Shown: positions 17,989-27,720, counted from the first letter of the stretch. The stretch: 64,000 nucleotides of DNA from Pseudoalteromonas sp. MMG007 (GCF_018100985.1 NZ_JAGJEI010000009.1:62001-126000); one strand, 5' to 3'. The notes: a model not told the origin generated them from the sequence alone. A program made the numbers and translations.

Positions 17989-19239
17989 ATGGATATAGCA
18001 AAAACAACAAATACAAAAGCTTTAGCTGTTTGGCAAAAATTAATTTTAGCCGCAGCTGTTATTGTAATAATTGGGGTTATTTATCAACAAAGTAACCAAG
18101 CTGGAGTATCCGTTTCGCGTAGTAATATTATTGTTGCAACGCTAAAGCAAGGCGCGCTAGACATTACAGTGACGGGTTATGGAGAATTAAAATCGGCACA
18201 GCAGCAGTTACTTACCGCTAAAACAGCAGCGACAGTTAAAGCTATTTTATTAAAGCCTGGCGCTATTGTCAGTAGCGACTCTGTAATTGTGCAACTTGCA
18301 AACCCTGAACTCGATCAACAGTTACAAAGTGCTGAGCAAGAGCTTAATAAATTGAATGCGAACTTGCGCCAAACAAAGCTTAATAATACGCGAGAGCTGT
18401 TAAATGAGCGCTCCCATGTGGCACAAAGTTATGCTGCGTATGAAAATGCCAAACTAAAATTAAAAGCAGAAGAAGCCCTTGTTAAGCAAGGGATTGTATC
18501 AACCTTAAATTACCAGCGTAGTGTGCTTGATGAGCAACAACTTAGCCAGCAATTAGCTATTGCAAAGCAGCGTGCAGAGCAATTAAAAGAAGTGCATAAA
18601 GAGGCGCAAAGTATTCAGTTGGAGCAAATAAAACAGCAGCAAGGGATTGTTGTTATGTCACAAACAAAGCTTACTAATTTGTCGATAAAAGCGGGGATAA
18701 ATGGTGTGTTACAGCGCTTACCTGTGGAGCTTGGGCAAAGTGTGAACGCAGGGCAAGAAATTGCATTAATAGGCTCGGTTGATAACTTAATTGCTTTGAT
18801 CCAAGTTCCACAAAATCAGGTTGATGATATTCGTTTAGGCCAAGTTGCACGAGTAGATACACGCCGAGGTATAGTTGATGCGCGTGTTACGCGTATAAGC
18901 CCTGTAATAGTTAATAATACGGTAGAAGTAGAGCTTGCTTTGCCTAAAATATTACCCGAAAACGTGAGGCCGCAACTAAGTGTTGATGCAAATATTATTG
19001 TTGCAAAGCTCACTAATGTTACCTTCATAGAGCGCCCGGCAAACGTTAAACCCTATACCGAAGTTGCGCTATATCAGCTTAACCCAATATCAGGTGATGC
19101 TAGTTTAGTTAAAGTGAAATTTGGTCGTTTAGCTGGACGTTATATTGAAGTGTTAGGTGGTGTAGCTGCTGATCAGCAGTTAATAATTTCAGATTTAGCC
19201 AACCTTACTCAAACCAACCAAACAATTCACATAAATTAA
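17989..19239 (+). CDS. HlyD/MacA-like periplasmic adaptor of ABC exporter
   Basis: A 416-residue membrane-fusion protein with one N-terminal TM helix (about 16-34) and a periplasmic body. A lipoyl half-motif follows (TAKTAATVKAILLKPGAIV), then a long coiled-coil hairpin (about 100-225, rich in Gln, Glu and Leu) and the second lipoyl half (LSIKAGINGVLQRLPVELGQ). A beta-barrel and membrane-proximal domain end the protein. It bridges an inner-membrane ABC transporter to an outer-membrane exit duct, which is not encoded here. It is the first gene of a three-gene operon downstream of a sigma-54 promoter. The exported substrate is unknown. Confidence 0.88.
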   Translation: MDIAKTTNTKALAVWQKLILAAAVIVIIGVIYQQSNQAGVSVSRSNIIVATLKQGALDITVTGYGELKSAQQQLLTAKTAATVKAILLKPGAIVSSDSVIVQLANPELDQQLQSAEQELNKLNANLRQTKLNNTRELLNERSHVAQSYAAYENAKLKLKAEEALVKQGIVSTLNYQRSVLDEQQLSQQLAIAKQRAEQLKEVHKEAQSIQLEQIKQQQGIVVMSQTKLTNLSIKAGINGVLQRLPVELGQSVNAGQEIALIGSVDNLIALIQVPQNQVDDIRLGQVARVDTRRGIVDARVTRISPVIVNNTVEVELALPKILPENVRPQLSVDANIIVAKLTNVTFIERPANVKPYTEVALYQLNPISGDASLVKVKFGRLAGRYIEVLGGVAADQQLIISDLANLTQTNQTIHIN

Positions 19240-19250
19240 GGATGAATGCA

Positions 19251-19985
19251 ATGGCAGAGCAAATAAATAAAGCTCTTAAAAGTGTCGTGCTAGAAATGAA
19301 AGCACTTAGTAAAGTTTTTGAAACTGATGAGCTGCAAACTTATGCGCTTCGCAGTATTGAATTAAAAGTTTACAGTGGTGAATATTTGTCTATATCTGGG
19401 CCATCAGGGTGCGGTAAATCAACATTATTATCAATCCTAGGTTTACTTGATATGCCAACGAGTGGTGAATATTTTATTGATGGTGTGAATGTTTCTAAGC
19501 TTAAACTAAATCAAGCTGCTGACATTAGAAACGCTAAAATAGGTTTTATTTTTCAGTCATTTAACCTAATTGATGAACTAAGTGTATTTGATAATGTGGC
19601 ATTGCCACTTCGCTATCATCACTCTAAACCAAACAAGCATGAGATTGCTGAAAAAGTAAAAGCGTGTCTTGAAAAGGTAGGGCTTGGACATCGAATGAGC
19701 CATAAACCAAGCCAACTTTCAGGTGGTCAGCAACAACGTGTTGCCATAGCACGTGCTTTGGTAGCAGAGCCTACAATTTTGCTGGTGGATGAGCCAACAG
19801 GTAATCTTGACTCAAAATCGGGTGACCAAGTAATGCAAATATTGACTGATTTAAATAATGCGGGAACAACTATTTGCATGGTAACTCATGATCCTCGCTA
19901 TGCCGATATGGCAAGTCGTCAGCTAAAACTCCTTGATGGTGAATTACTTGGTGAAATAGCGGTAAAAGAGCCATTAAATGCTTAA
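19251..19985 (+). CDS. MacB/LolD-type ABC transporter ATPase
   Basis: I prefer the ATG at 19251, since AAGGA lies 8 bp before it, while the in-frame ATG at 19242 overlaps that ribosome site. The 244-residue ATPase has Walker A GPSGCGKST, Q-loop FIFQSFNLIDELS, signature LSGGQQQRVAIARAL, Walker B ILLVDEPTGNLDS and the H-loop VTHDP. All are intact. The sequence belongs to the subclass that pairs with FtsX-type permeases. It follows the adaptor gene within a few bases and precedes the permease. Confidence 0.94.
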   Translation: MAEQINKALKSVVLEMKALSKVFETDELQTYALRSIELKVYSGEYLSISGPSGCGKSTLLSILGLLDMPTSGEYFIDGVNVSKLKLNQAADIRNAKIGFIFQSFNLIDELSVFDNVALPLRYHHSKPNKHEIAEKVKACLEKVGLGHRMSHKPSQLSGGQQQRVAIARALVAEPTILLVDEPTGNLDSKSGDQVMQILTDLNNAGTTICMVTHDPRYADMASRQLKLLDGELLGEIAVKEPLNA

Positions 19986-20010
19986 GTAGCTCTTTATCAG
20001 CGAGAATAAG

Positions 20011-20067
20011 ATGAAAATATTTAAAACAAAAACCGTGATTAATCAGTTACTCAAAGGAGTGAAGTAA
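20011..20067 (+). CDS. Possible 18-codon coupled leader ORF before the permease
   Basis: ATG at 20011 opens an 18-residue basic peptide (MKIFKTKTVINQLLKGVK) whose TAA shares its last A with the permease ATG. The permease Shine-Dalgarno AAAGGAG lies inside this frame. Its own ribosome site is poor. It may couple translation or be chance; the exact stop-start overlap is the only positive sign. Confidence 0.3.
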   Translation: MKIFKTKTVINQLLKGVK

Positions 20068-22499
20068 TGACTTACAATTTTAAAAATGCATTACTCAATA
20101 TTAAACAACATAAAATTTATAGTGTAAGTGTTGTCGCAACCTTGAGCATTGTTTTGGCTGCGTTAATTACTGTACTTACGCTTGCGTATATTATGCTGAT
20201 AAAGCCACTGCCTTATCCTGAACAAGCACGGTTAGTTAAAGCTGAGTATGCGCAAATAGACTCAACAGGGTCGCTTAATACACGTGCATTTAATTACCCT
20301 GCGCTAATTGATTTGTATAAAAACCATAACGTATTTGAACAAGTCGCTTTGGTGTATTACGCACAACAACGCCTCGATGATGTGGCTGGCTTGCCCATCG
20401 TAAATACATCATTTGTAACACCGCAGTGGTTTGATTTATTTGCTATTAAGTTACATTTAGGGCGTGGTTTTAGCCAAACAGAGAAGCTAGATAGTTTTAA
20501 TCCTGTGGCAGTGATCAGCTATCAAACATGGATAAATGATTTTGCTGCTAAAGAAGATATTATTGGCCAAAAGCTGGGTGTAGGGGGGAAACAATTTAAA
20601 ATTATTGGTGTAGCTGCTGCCAATTTTAAAGCTCCAGCCCTTATCAAAACAGGCCAAGAAACGGCTATATGGCTGCCTTGGGATTACAATCTAACATCTG
20701 AAGAAGCCAAACCTTTTTGGTGGAACCGTTATTCAAACAGCCATTTTGTTGCTAAATTACCAAGTAATATAAATCGAGTTCAAGCAAGTAAAAAGCTATC
20801 TCAGTATGTTGATAACGTGTGGCAGCAACATATTATAACAGAGGCATTTTTTGCCGGTTGGCATATTCAGCTTGAGCTTAATCCACTGCAAAATGTAATA
20901 TTAAAAGAAACGCCGAAAAATATTTATTGGCTTATTTTAGCTGTGCTAGGTTTGGTTATTATTGCGTGTGTAAACATTAGCAATGTATTTATAGTTCGTA
21001 CAGCTGCGCGTAAGCATACCTTAGCACTAAGTGCTGCCGTAGGCGCAACACGGTTTATTTTGTTTAAACAATTTTGGCTTGAAATTGTATTATTAATAGG
21101 AAGTGCAAGCTTTATAGGTCTTACTCTATCAGCTGTTATTTTGGCTGAGTTGAGTCATTTAGCGCAGGCCATATTACCTCGAGCAAGCGAGTTGTCGGTT
21201 AATATGGCCTCAGTACTTATTGCGGTATTGAGCTGTTTAATACTGAGCACTCTATTTGCCTATTTGTGTACGCGTATTATTAATTATCGTGAACTAATCG
21301 GTGGCTTAAAGTCAGCAGGAAAAGGCAAAACTGTACAGGTAAGTAAGCGTGTTTGGCAAAGTTTGGTGGCATTTCAGGTTGCAATTACATGTACTTTATT
21401 ATTTATTAACCTTTTAATCTTTAACGTTAATAATGCCAATATAAAAGAAGCTTTCACACTGCCTATTAAGCAACTAACCAGTGTTGAAATTAACTTAGCT
21501 AATTATTTATCAGCAAACAGAGAAAAAGCAAACCAAGTACTAAATCAAGCAGCTAATGAAATAGCTTTATTGCCAGAAGTCGCTCAGATTAGCCGCTCAT
21601 CCTCACCGATCAATGATAATTTAATTACTTGGTCACTCATTGAAGTTACGCACAATAAACAAGTGCTACCGTTTGGTAAAGCCGTTGATGAGCATTATTT
21701 TTCAGTACTTAAACAACCTATTCTGCAAGGGCGTAGTTTTACAGCTGAAGATGTTAAAAGTGACGCTAATGTAATAGTTATCAATGATGTACTTGCCAAG
21801 CAGTTATCAAGTAATGGTAATGCGTTAGGAATGCGCTTAAGTTTCGATATTACATCTGGTCGTGAAAACGATTTAACAATTATAGGTATTGTTAAGGCGA
21901 TGCCAATTCCTGGTAAAGCACTAAAAGAGCCTAAAGCCTTTTTGACACGTGAAGGGTATCGCTCATTTATTATAGAGCTTAAAAATAATCAACAATTAAA
22001 AAAACAAACGCTTAATACGTTATTGCAAAAAATAGATGCGGGCATTTCGGTGCATAAACTTGAGTCGCTAAATTCTCAGCGTGATACCGCATTATTTCGA
22101 CAATACGTTGTATCAGCTACGACTATAGCGTTAATTGTTGCGACAATAGTATTAACTAGCATTGGCTTGGTGAGTATTATGCGTTACTCAGTGCAGTTAC
22201 GACGTGCAGAAATTGGCATTCGTTTGTGTATAGGCGCTAAACCGTTAGATTTATTTTTGTTAGTATTTAAGCAAAGTGGCGCTGGTATTTTAATAGGGGT
22301 TTTATTAAGTGTTGGTATTTTATTTTTACTGCAACAGCAATTACAAAATATAGCTAATACAGTTCCTACGTTAACTCAGTTAGTATTATTCCTTACTACC
22401 TTAATATTTGTAGTAACTCTTGGGGCAATAGCATGTTACTTACCTCTAAATACACAATTAAAGCGCCCAGCAATTTCAGGCATACAAAGCGAAAGCTAA
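20067..22499 (+). CDS. MacB/FtsX-like ABC transporter permease (double FtsX)
   Basis: An 810-residue permease. TM1 lies near residues 15-45, followed by a large MacB-type periplasmic domain (about 50-275), then a three-helix FtsX block (about 285-405), a linker helix near 440, a second periplasmic domain (about 465-680) and a second three-helix block (about 690-800). ARKHTLALSAAVGATR and RRAEIGIRLCIGAKPLD are the paired coupling motifs. This is the duplicated YknZ/SalY type that works with a separate ATPase, here the preceding gene. AAAGGAG sits 7 bp before ATG. With the adaptor it should export peptides, lipoproteins or toxic compounds; substrate not predictable. Confidence 0.9.
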   Translation: MTYNFKNALLNIKQHKIYSVSVVATLSIVLAALITVLTLAYIMLIKPLPYPEQARLVKAEYAQIDSTGSLNTRAFNYPALIDLYKNHNVFEQVALVYYAQQRLDDVAGLPIVNTSFVTPQWFDLFAIKLHLGRGFSQTEKLDSFNPVAVISYQTWINDFAAKEDIIGQKLGVGGKQFKIIGVAAANFKAPALIKTGQETAIWLPWDYNLTSEEAKPFWWNRYSNSHFVAKLPSNINRVQASKKLSQYVDNVWQQHIITEAFFAGWHIQLELNPLQNVILKETPKNIYWLILAVLGLVIIACVNISNVFIVRTAARKHTLALSAAVGATRFILFKQFWLEIVLLIGSASFIGLTLSAVILAELSHLAQAILPRASELSVNMASVLIAVLSCLILSTLFAYLCTRIINYRELIGGLKSAGKGKTVQVSKRVWQSLVAFQVAITCTLLFINLLIFNVNNANIKEAFTLPIKQLTSVEINLANYLSANREKANQVLNQAANEIALLPEVAQISRSSSPINDNLITWSLIEVTHNKQVLPFGKAVDEHYFSVLKQPILQGRSFTAEDVKSDANVIVINDVLAKQLSSNGNALGMRLSFDITSGRENDLTIIGIVKAMPIPGKALKEPKAFLTREGYRSFIIELKNNQQLKKQTLNTLLQKIDAGISVHKLESLNSQRDTALFRQYVVSATTIALIVATIVLTSIGLVSIMRYSVQLRRAEIGIRLCIGAKPLDLFLLVFKQSGAGILIGVLLSVGILFLLQQQLQNIANTVPTLTQLVLFLTTLIFVVTLGAIACYLPLNTQLKRPAISGIQSES

Positions 22500-22736
22500 A
22501 ACTTTTGTACAGCATGGCTTTTAAATTGGTAGCAAGCCCTAATATTTAGTTTCTAGGTGTGGTTGCTGCTGCAATATAGCTGCACTTAAAAACTAAAACC
22601 CAAAGAACTGGGATGCTAATAAATAATTGAGCTATTGGTAATAGATCAATACATCATAGTTTTATTCCCACTTTATTCCGATGTTGCGCTTAATTCAGGT
22701 ATTATTTGCGCAACTAGGTTTTTTAAGACATTATAT

Positions 22737-23726
22737 ATGACCCAATTAACTGCCAAGCAAAATATTCAAGCGATTGTAAAAGCTATCAAGGCAGAGGAAG
22801 CATCACTTCGTCAAAAGTATCCATTACTTGCCCATCAAAATACCTTAGGGTTGATCATTTTATTGCTGTCGCTTAGTGCATTAATTGGCGTTGGGGTTTT
22901 ATATTATTTGGCTATAATACCTGCTTGGGTGTGTATAGTGCTTGCGGCTATAGCTGCGTCTATTTCCCATGAGTTAGAACACGACCTTATACATAAACAA
23001 TACTTTAGTAACCAGCCGTTTATGCATAATATTATGATGCTAACAGTATGGTTAATGCGGCCAAATACTATTAGCCCATGGTACCGACGTAAAATGCATT
23101 TACACCATCACAAAACCTCAGGCACACAACAAGACCTAGAAGAACGCTTGGTGGGGAACGGTATTAAAAATCCATTTTTACGTGCGCTAGTTATTGTAGA
23201 TGGGTTATTAGGGTTAGTTATTTCTACTAAACGTTTTAGAAAAGAAATTAATGGCTTTAGTTTTTTGCGTGTTTTTAATGCGGGGTTTCCGATAGCGACT
23301 GCGTATTTTGCTATTTTATACAGCGTTATTGTGTTTCATATTGTTGATTTATTTATACCTCTTTCGCTAAATTCACCTTCCTGGTTATTAAGTGTAATGA
23401 ATGTGTTTGAATTTTTAATGGTCGTACTTATTGCGCCTAATATTATTCGCTCAAGCTCGCTTAATTTTGTTACCTCAAGCATGCATTACTATGGCGGCGT
23501 TAATAATATGCTAGAGCAAACACATGTACTAACGAGTCGTTTATTTATGCCGTTTCACTTGTTTTGTTTTAATTTTGGTAAAACGCATACCATTCATCAC
23601 TTTGTGCCAAATCAGCCGTTTTATTTACGTCAAATGTTAAGTGAGAAAATACTTAAAGTAATGGCACAACACAACGTGCGCTTTAATGATTTTGACAGCA
23701 TAAAAAATGCTAACGCATTTAAATAA
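22737..23726 (+). CDS. Membrane fatty acid desaturase/hydroxylase-like protein
   Basis: The longest frame starts at 22635, but its first 34 residues look non-family; the ATG at 22737 gives MTQLTAKQN and a 329-residue protein. Three histidine clusters define the diiron membrane family: SHELEHDLIH, MHLHHHKTSG and GKTHTIHHF. Hydrophobic helices lie between them (about residues 40-75 and 195-265). Such enzymes desaturate or hydroxylate acyl chains using oxygen and an electron donor. No ferredoxin or reductase gene is nearby. Whether the substrate is a phospholipid acyl chain, acyl-CoA or another lipid is unclear. The ribosome site is weak at either start. Confidence 0.75.
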   Translation: MTQLTAKQNIQAIVKAIKAEEASLRQKYPLLAHQNTLGLIILLLSLSALIGVGVLYYLAIIPAWVCIVLAAIAASISHELEHDLIHKQYFSNQPFMHNIMMLTVWLMRPNTISPWYRRKMHLHHHKTSGTQQDLEERLVGNGIKNPFLRALVIVDGLLGLVISTKRFRKEINGFSFLRVFNAGFPIATAYFAILYSVIVFHIVDLFIPLSLNSPSWLLSVMNVFEFLMVVLIAPNIIRSSSLNFVTSSMHYYGGVNNMLEQTHVLTSRLFMPFHLFCFNFGKTHTIHHFVPNQPFYLRQMLSEKILKVMAQHNVRFNDFDSIKNANAFK

Positions 23727-24126
23727 TTACCCCCAACATAAGGGGAGGTTCTACATTGCTATTTTTATTTTATAGTTTGAATAGCAATTATGTACCAAGC
23801 CTATTACTTGTTAACTTCTTCTATTCACCACCGTGCTTATTAAAACTCACTTTACGTGCGTTGGTTGACTATTCAATGTCATTTTTAAATCAATAAAAAC
23901 AAAAATGGTAGATTTAATTAGCGATAAATATTCAAACTAAAAATAGTAAAACCAGTGAAAAGTGAAGTTGCCCTCCATAGTTGGGCATCTAGCTTAAATG
24001 GGATTGATTATTGTAGAGCCTTCAGTAATAGTGGTTATAGAGCGAACTAATTGTGTTTTCAATAATACATAAGAGCTCGTGCTCATCAATATTATAAAAC
24101 CAATAAATATAATAAGGACAAACAGG
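23727..24126. other. Intergenic region before M20 amidohydrolase
   Basis: 400 AT-rich bases. CCCC...GGGG at 23732-23746 forms a short hairpin just after the desaturase gene but lacks a T-run. I see no ORF of convincing composition, RNA or repeat. Confidence 0.5.
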
Positions 24127-25419
24127 ATGAAAAAATCACTAATTTCAGTAGCGCTGGGCTTTGCTGCCCTTAGTGCGTTTAATGCCAATGCAAACATTGA
24201 TCAGCAAGTGAAAAAGGTAGAGCAACAGGTTATTGATTGGCGACGTGATTTTCATCAAAACCCTGAGCTTGGAAATCGCGAAACCCGCACAGCAGGTATT
24301 GTGGCTAAGCACTTAAAGTCGCTGGGTATGGAAGTACAAACGGGGATTGCTTATACAGGTGTTGTGGGGTTATTAAAAGGTGCAAAGTCAGGTCCAACAG
24401 TAATGCTACGCGCAGATATGGACGCGCTGCCCGTTACTGAAAAAGCCGACGTGCCATTTAAATCAACTAAAACCACTAATTACCGTGGTGTAGATGTAGG
24501 CATAATGCATGCTTGTGGGCACGACACGCACGTGGCCATGCTTATGGGCGCTGCACAAGTGCTTGCAAACATGAAAGATGAGCTACACGGTAATATTATG
24601 TTTGTATTTCAGCCTGCAGAAGAAGGCGCACCAGTGGGGGAAGAAGGTGGCGCTGAGCTAATGCTTAAAGAAGGCATATTTAAACAATACAAACCAGAGG
24701 CTGCTTTTGGATTACACATAACATCTAGTTTGCACAGCGGTAAAATTGGTTATAGAAGTGGCCCTGCAATGGCCAGTGCGGATCGATTTGAAATAACTGT
24801 GCATGGCAAGCAGGCACACGGCTCTGCACCGTGGACTGGCGTTGACCCAATTGCAGCAGCTGCACAAATAGTAACAGGCGTTAATCATATTGTGAGCCGC
24901 CAAATCAATATTACCAAAGAGCCTGCTATTGTTTCGTTTGGTAAGATAGCGGGTGGGGTACGTAATAATATTATTCCTGAAGAAGTTGAAATGGTAGGCA
25001 CGATTCGTAATTTTGATATGGATAATCGTGCACAAATATTTGAAAAAATAAAAACCACAGCCACACACATTGCCAAATCGTCAGGTGCTACAGCAGAGGT
25101 ACATATTCACGAGGGTTACCCTGTAACGATTAATAACCCACAGCTTACTGCGCAAATGTTACCTAGCCTTAAAAAAGCAGCAGGTAACAGTAACGTAGTT
25201 GAAATGGGAAAAATAACTGGCGCAGAAGACTTTTCGTTTTACGCTTTAGAAGTGCCGAGTGTATTCGTATTTTTAGGCGGCACACCAAGTGAGCAAGACT
25301 TAAATACAGTGGCTAGCAATCATTCACCTTATTTTTATGCCGACGAATCATCGTTTAAAGTAGGCACTAAAGCACTCAGCTTATTAGCCGTTGATTATTT
25401 AAACGCACATAAAAGATAG
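24127..25419 (+). CDS. Exported M20-family amidohydrolase/carboxypeptidase
   Basis: ATG at 24127 is preceded by ATAAGGACA and gives a signal peptide, MKKSLISVALGFAALSAFNANA, so the enzyme is probably periplasmic. The 430-residue product has the M20D hippuricase/IAA-amino-acid hydrolase pattern: WRRDFHQNPELGNRE, VMLRADMDALPV, HACGHDTHVAML (metal Cys and His), QPAEEG (metal Glu) and TGAEDFSFYA. These enzymes remove acyl groups from N-acyl amino acids or cleave small peptides. The dimerisation domain sits in the middle (HGKQAHGSAPW). It is a single gene with no linked transporter. Substrate is inferred only at family level. Confidence 0.9.
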   Translation: MKKSLISVALGFAALSAFNANANIDQQVKKVEQQVIDWRRDFHQNPELGNRETRTAGIVAKHLKSLGMEVQTGIAYTGVVGLLKGAKSGPTVMLRADMDALPVTEKADVPFKSTKTTNYRGVDVGIMHACGHDTHVAMLMGAAQVLANMKDELHGNIMFVFQPAEEGAPVGEEGGAELMLKEGIFKQYKPEAAFGLHITSSLHSGKIGYRSGPAMASADRFEITVHGKQAHGSAPWTGVDPIAAAAQIVTGVNHIVSRQINITKEPAIVSFGKIAGGVRNNIIPEEVEMVGTIRNFDMDNRAQIFEKIKTTATHIAKSSGATAEVHIHEGYPVTINNPQLTAQMLPSLKKAAGNSNVVEMGKITGAEDFSFYALEVPSVFVFLGGTPSEQDLNTVASNHSPYFYADESSFKVGTKALSLLAVDYLNAHKR

Positions 25420-25428
25420 CTTAAACGC

Positions 25429-25466
25429 ACCACGTTACGCCATTAGCTTAACGTGGTATTGCTGTT
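25429..25466 (+). terminator. Weak terminator-like hairpin after M20 gene
   Basis: ACCACGTTA pairs perfectly with TAACGTGGT across 11 nt, followed by a broken T-rich stretch (ATTGCTGTTTTATTT). Position suits termination; the imperfect T-run lowers confidence. Confidence 0.45.
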
Positions 25467-25653
25467 TTATTTAAAACATCGGATCATGTTTGTAGCACTT
25501 GTTCAACATTGAAAATCACTCTCAAAAATTAAAAAACTAACCAAATATACAAATGAACCGGTGAGCAGTTTTTTTATATTATTAAAAATAATGAATCGAT
25601 ATTGCCGGTCTTATATCTCGATTCAATCTTCATAAGCATTAAGGATTTAAATA

Positions 25654-26067
25654 ATGGAAATTACGGGAAGCTGTTACTGTGGTGAAATTAAATACCAAGC
25701 AAAATCTCAAAATAACAACGCACTTGTTTGCCATTGTAGTGATTGCCAACGTATGTCGAGCGGGCCATTTAGAGCCGTTATAATTGCAGAGCCAAATTCT
25801 GTAGTATTCACCCAAGGTGAGCCTAAAGAGTTTGTGAAAACAGCGCAAAGTGGTAATAAGCGTGCGCAAGGTTTTTGTGGAACGTGCGGTACAACACTTT
25901 ATGCTACAAATGAAGCAAAAGAAGACCGTGTATACGGATTACGTATTGGTGCGGTAGATCAAAGAGATGCTTTTAAACCTTCAGCACAAATTTGGGCTAA
26001 ATCAACATTAAGCTGGTTGAGCGACTTACACGAAGTACCTGCGTTTGATACAACCCCACAAAACTAG
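25654..26067 (+). CDS. GFA-family (CENP-V/GFA) zinc-binding protein
   Basis: A 137-residue cytoplasmic protein with the GFA zinc ligands: GSCYCGEIKY at the start, VCHCSDCQRMSSGPFRA near residue 30 and GFCGTCGTTLY near 75. The family is named after glutathione-dependent formaldehyde-activating enzyme, but most members have no proven activity. AAGGA lies 8-9 bp before the ATG. A gene for a small Lys/Arg-rich protein follows 109 bp later, separated by a strong hairpin. No formaldehyde pathway gene is nearby, so no metabolic role is assigned. Confidence 0.88.
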   Translation: MEITGSCYCGEIKYQAKSQNNNALVCHCSDCQRMSSGPFRAVIIAEPNSVVFTQGEPKEFVKTAQSGNKRAQGFCGTCGTTLYATNEAKEDRVYGLRIGAVDQRDAFKPSAQIWAKSTLSWLSDLHEVPAFDTTPQN

Positions 26068-26133
26068 TGGGCTGGAGATACAAGTAATTCTTATAAAAGT
26101 CACTTTATAATAAGTGGTTTGAAATTTATTTAA

Positions 26134-26170
26134 CCAAATGACTGTCTACTTATAAGTCAGTCATTTGGAG
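26134..26170 (+). promoter_or_regulatory. Hairpin overlapping the Shine-Dalgarno of the next gene
   Basis: CCAAATGACTG (26134-26144) pairs perfectly with CAGTCATTTGG (26158-26168) around a 13-nt loop. The last two G of the stem are the first two of the GGAG ribosome site (26167-26170) for the ATG at 26177. Folding would partly hide that site. No T-run follows. Confidence 0.5.
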
Positions 26171-26176
26171 AGTAAT

Positions 26177-26401
26177 ATGTGTAGTTCACCTAAAAGTAGC
26201 CGAGCAGTTAAAAAGTCAGCCATTAACTTTGATGATGAACTGACTCAAGAGCAGCGTTTACGTTTTGCTGCAAAAGCTAATTTGGCAGAGCAGCGCCGAG
26301 CGCAACGCGAAGCGACTAATAAGCGCTATAAGAAAAAACATACTCCTGCAAAAAAGCCAGCAACGGGCTTGTTTTCATGGTTACAGCAGCTAGTAAGTTA
26401 G
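26177..26401 (+). CDS. Small basic protein of unknown function
   Basis: ATG at 26177 follows GGAG by 6 bp; a longer TTG start at 26165 would consume that site. The 74-residue product begins MCSSPKSSRAVKKSA, has a helical acidic-basic middle (DDELTQEQRLRFAAKANLAE), a strongly basic RRAQREATNKRYKKKH run, and ends with a hydrophobic GLFSWLQQLVS. The charge pattern suggests nucleic-acid or membrane-surface binding, but I do not recognise the family. Its 3' end lies 18 bp from the convergent MFS gene. Confidence 0.6.
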   Translation: MCSSPKSSRAVKKSAINFDDELTQEQRLRFAAKANLAEQRRAQREATNKRYKKKHTPAKKPATGLFSWLQQLVS

Positions 26402-26418
26402 TTATAGCCGTTAATAAG

Positions 26419-27621
26419 TTAACTGTTATTAAGCGTAGTATTTTTACCGCTAAACCATCCACATATAGCACACAACACGCCCGCAATAGCGCACAGCCAT
26501 AGTGGCGCACTCCAGCTCCCTGTTGCTGTATGCAATGCTCCCGCAACCATAGGGCCAACAGCTGCTAGCAAATAACCAATACTTTGTGACATACCCGAAA
26601 GCGATGCCGCTTGCGTGGAGTTATCAGTACGTAGGCTAATAAACGACAATCCTAAAATAAAACATGCCCCCGAGCTAAAACCAAGTAGTAGTGTCCATAT
26701 CAATGCAAAACTTGGCATATACAACAAACCAAGCGCACATGTTGCACTAAGTGATGCAAGTATTAAGCTAAGCGCGCTTTGATCTTTGAGCTTGGCAAGT
26801 AGCGGTATAAGCACAAGCCCAGGTATGGCGGTTGCAATTTGAAAAGCCCCATGATAAGCGCCGGCTTGTGTAGCGCTTTGGCCTGCTTCGGTTAAAATGC
26901 CCGGCAACCACGTAATGATGATGTAGTTTAAAAAAGAATTTAAACCTAACAATAGTGTAATTTGCCATGCAAGTGCATAACGCCAAATGCTTTTAGTCAG
27001 TGTTGAGGTATGCGCTGTTTGCGTAGGTTTAGTGTGTTTATTTAATTGCGCCATCCATACAATTAAAGTGGTGATTGTAATAAGTGCACTTGCACCTAAA
27101 GCAAACTGCCAGCCCAACCCTTTATATTGGCTAAGCGGGTAAACTAACGCTGAAAACCCACCCGATGTAACGCCCATAGTCAATACATAAGCAGAGGTCA
27201 TAACGGCGACTTTTGCGGCAAAGTCGCGTTTTATTAAACTCGGTAATAAAACGTTAGCTATAGCAATACCCGCACCAATAATGGCGGTGCCAACAAACAG
27301 CATTATTGACGAATTAATCACACGCCCAGCAATACCCATTAATATTAAAAATACAGCAAAAAACAAAGTGCGCTCAAGCCCTTGGCGTTTAGCTAGGCTT
27401 GCTGCCATGGGCGATATAATCGCAAATGCAATAAGCGGTAACGTGGTGATAAACCCCGCCTGCGAAGCGGTTAAGCTAAAGTGCGCAATTATTTGATCAA
27501 GCACCGGCGCAACACCTGTAAAAGGTGCACGTAAATTGGCAGCAATAAGTAAAATACCTATTACCAGTAATACGCCTGAAAAGCGCGACGTGCCGGTATT
27601 GCTTTGAGGTGTGTGTGTCAT
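26419..27621 (-). CDS. MFS transporter of the CynX/NimT group
   Basis: A 400-residue protein with 12 predicted TM helices and no soluble domain. It opens with LLVIGILLIAANLRAPFTGVAPVLDQI, the region seen in CynX and NimT (YeaN) transporters; the NLRAP element is typical. A central basic loop near residue 195 divides the two six-helix halves. It is divergent from an AraC-family regulator 99 bp away, the same arrangement as nimT-nimR in E. coli, where the pair gives resistance to 2-nitroimidazole. Export of a small organic compound is the best guess; the substrate is not shown. Confidence 0.85.
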   Translation of the reverse strand: MTHTPQSNTGTSRFSGVLLVIGILLIAANLRAPFTGVAPVLDQIIAHFSLTASQAGFITTLPLIAFAIISPMAASLAKRQGLERTLFFAVFLILMGIAGRVINSSIMLFVGTAIIGAGIAIANVLLPSLIKRDFAAKVAVMTSAYVLTMGVTSGGFSALVYPLSQYKGLGWQFALGASALITITTLIVWMAQLNKHTKPTQTAHTSTLTKSIWRYALAWQITLLLGLNSFLNYIIITWLPGILTEAGQSATQAGAYHGAFQIATAIPGLVLIPLLAKLKDQSALSLILASLSATCALGLLYMPSFALIWTLLLGFSSGACFILGLSFISLRTDNSTQAASLSGMSQSIGYLLAAVGPMVAGALHTATGSWSAPLWLCAIAGVLCAICGWFSGKNTTLNNS

Positions 27622-27720
27622 TATTAAAATAAGTTAGCTAATTATGGGCGCTAGTATAATTAAATCAGCACTATTATAATTTAGCTATACTGACATTAAA
27701 TAACTAAAAACTGACAAAAT

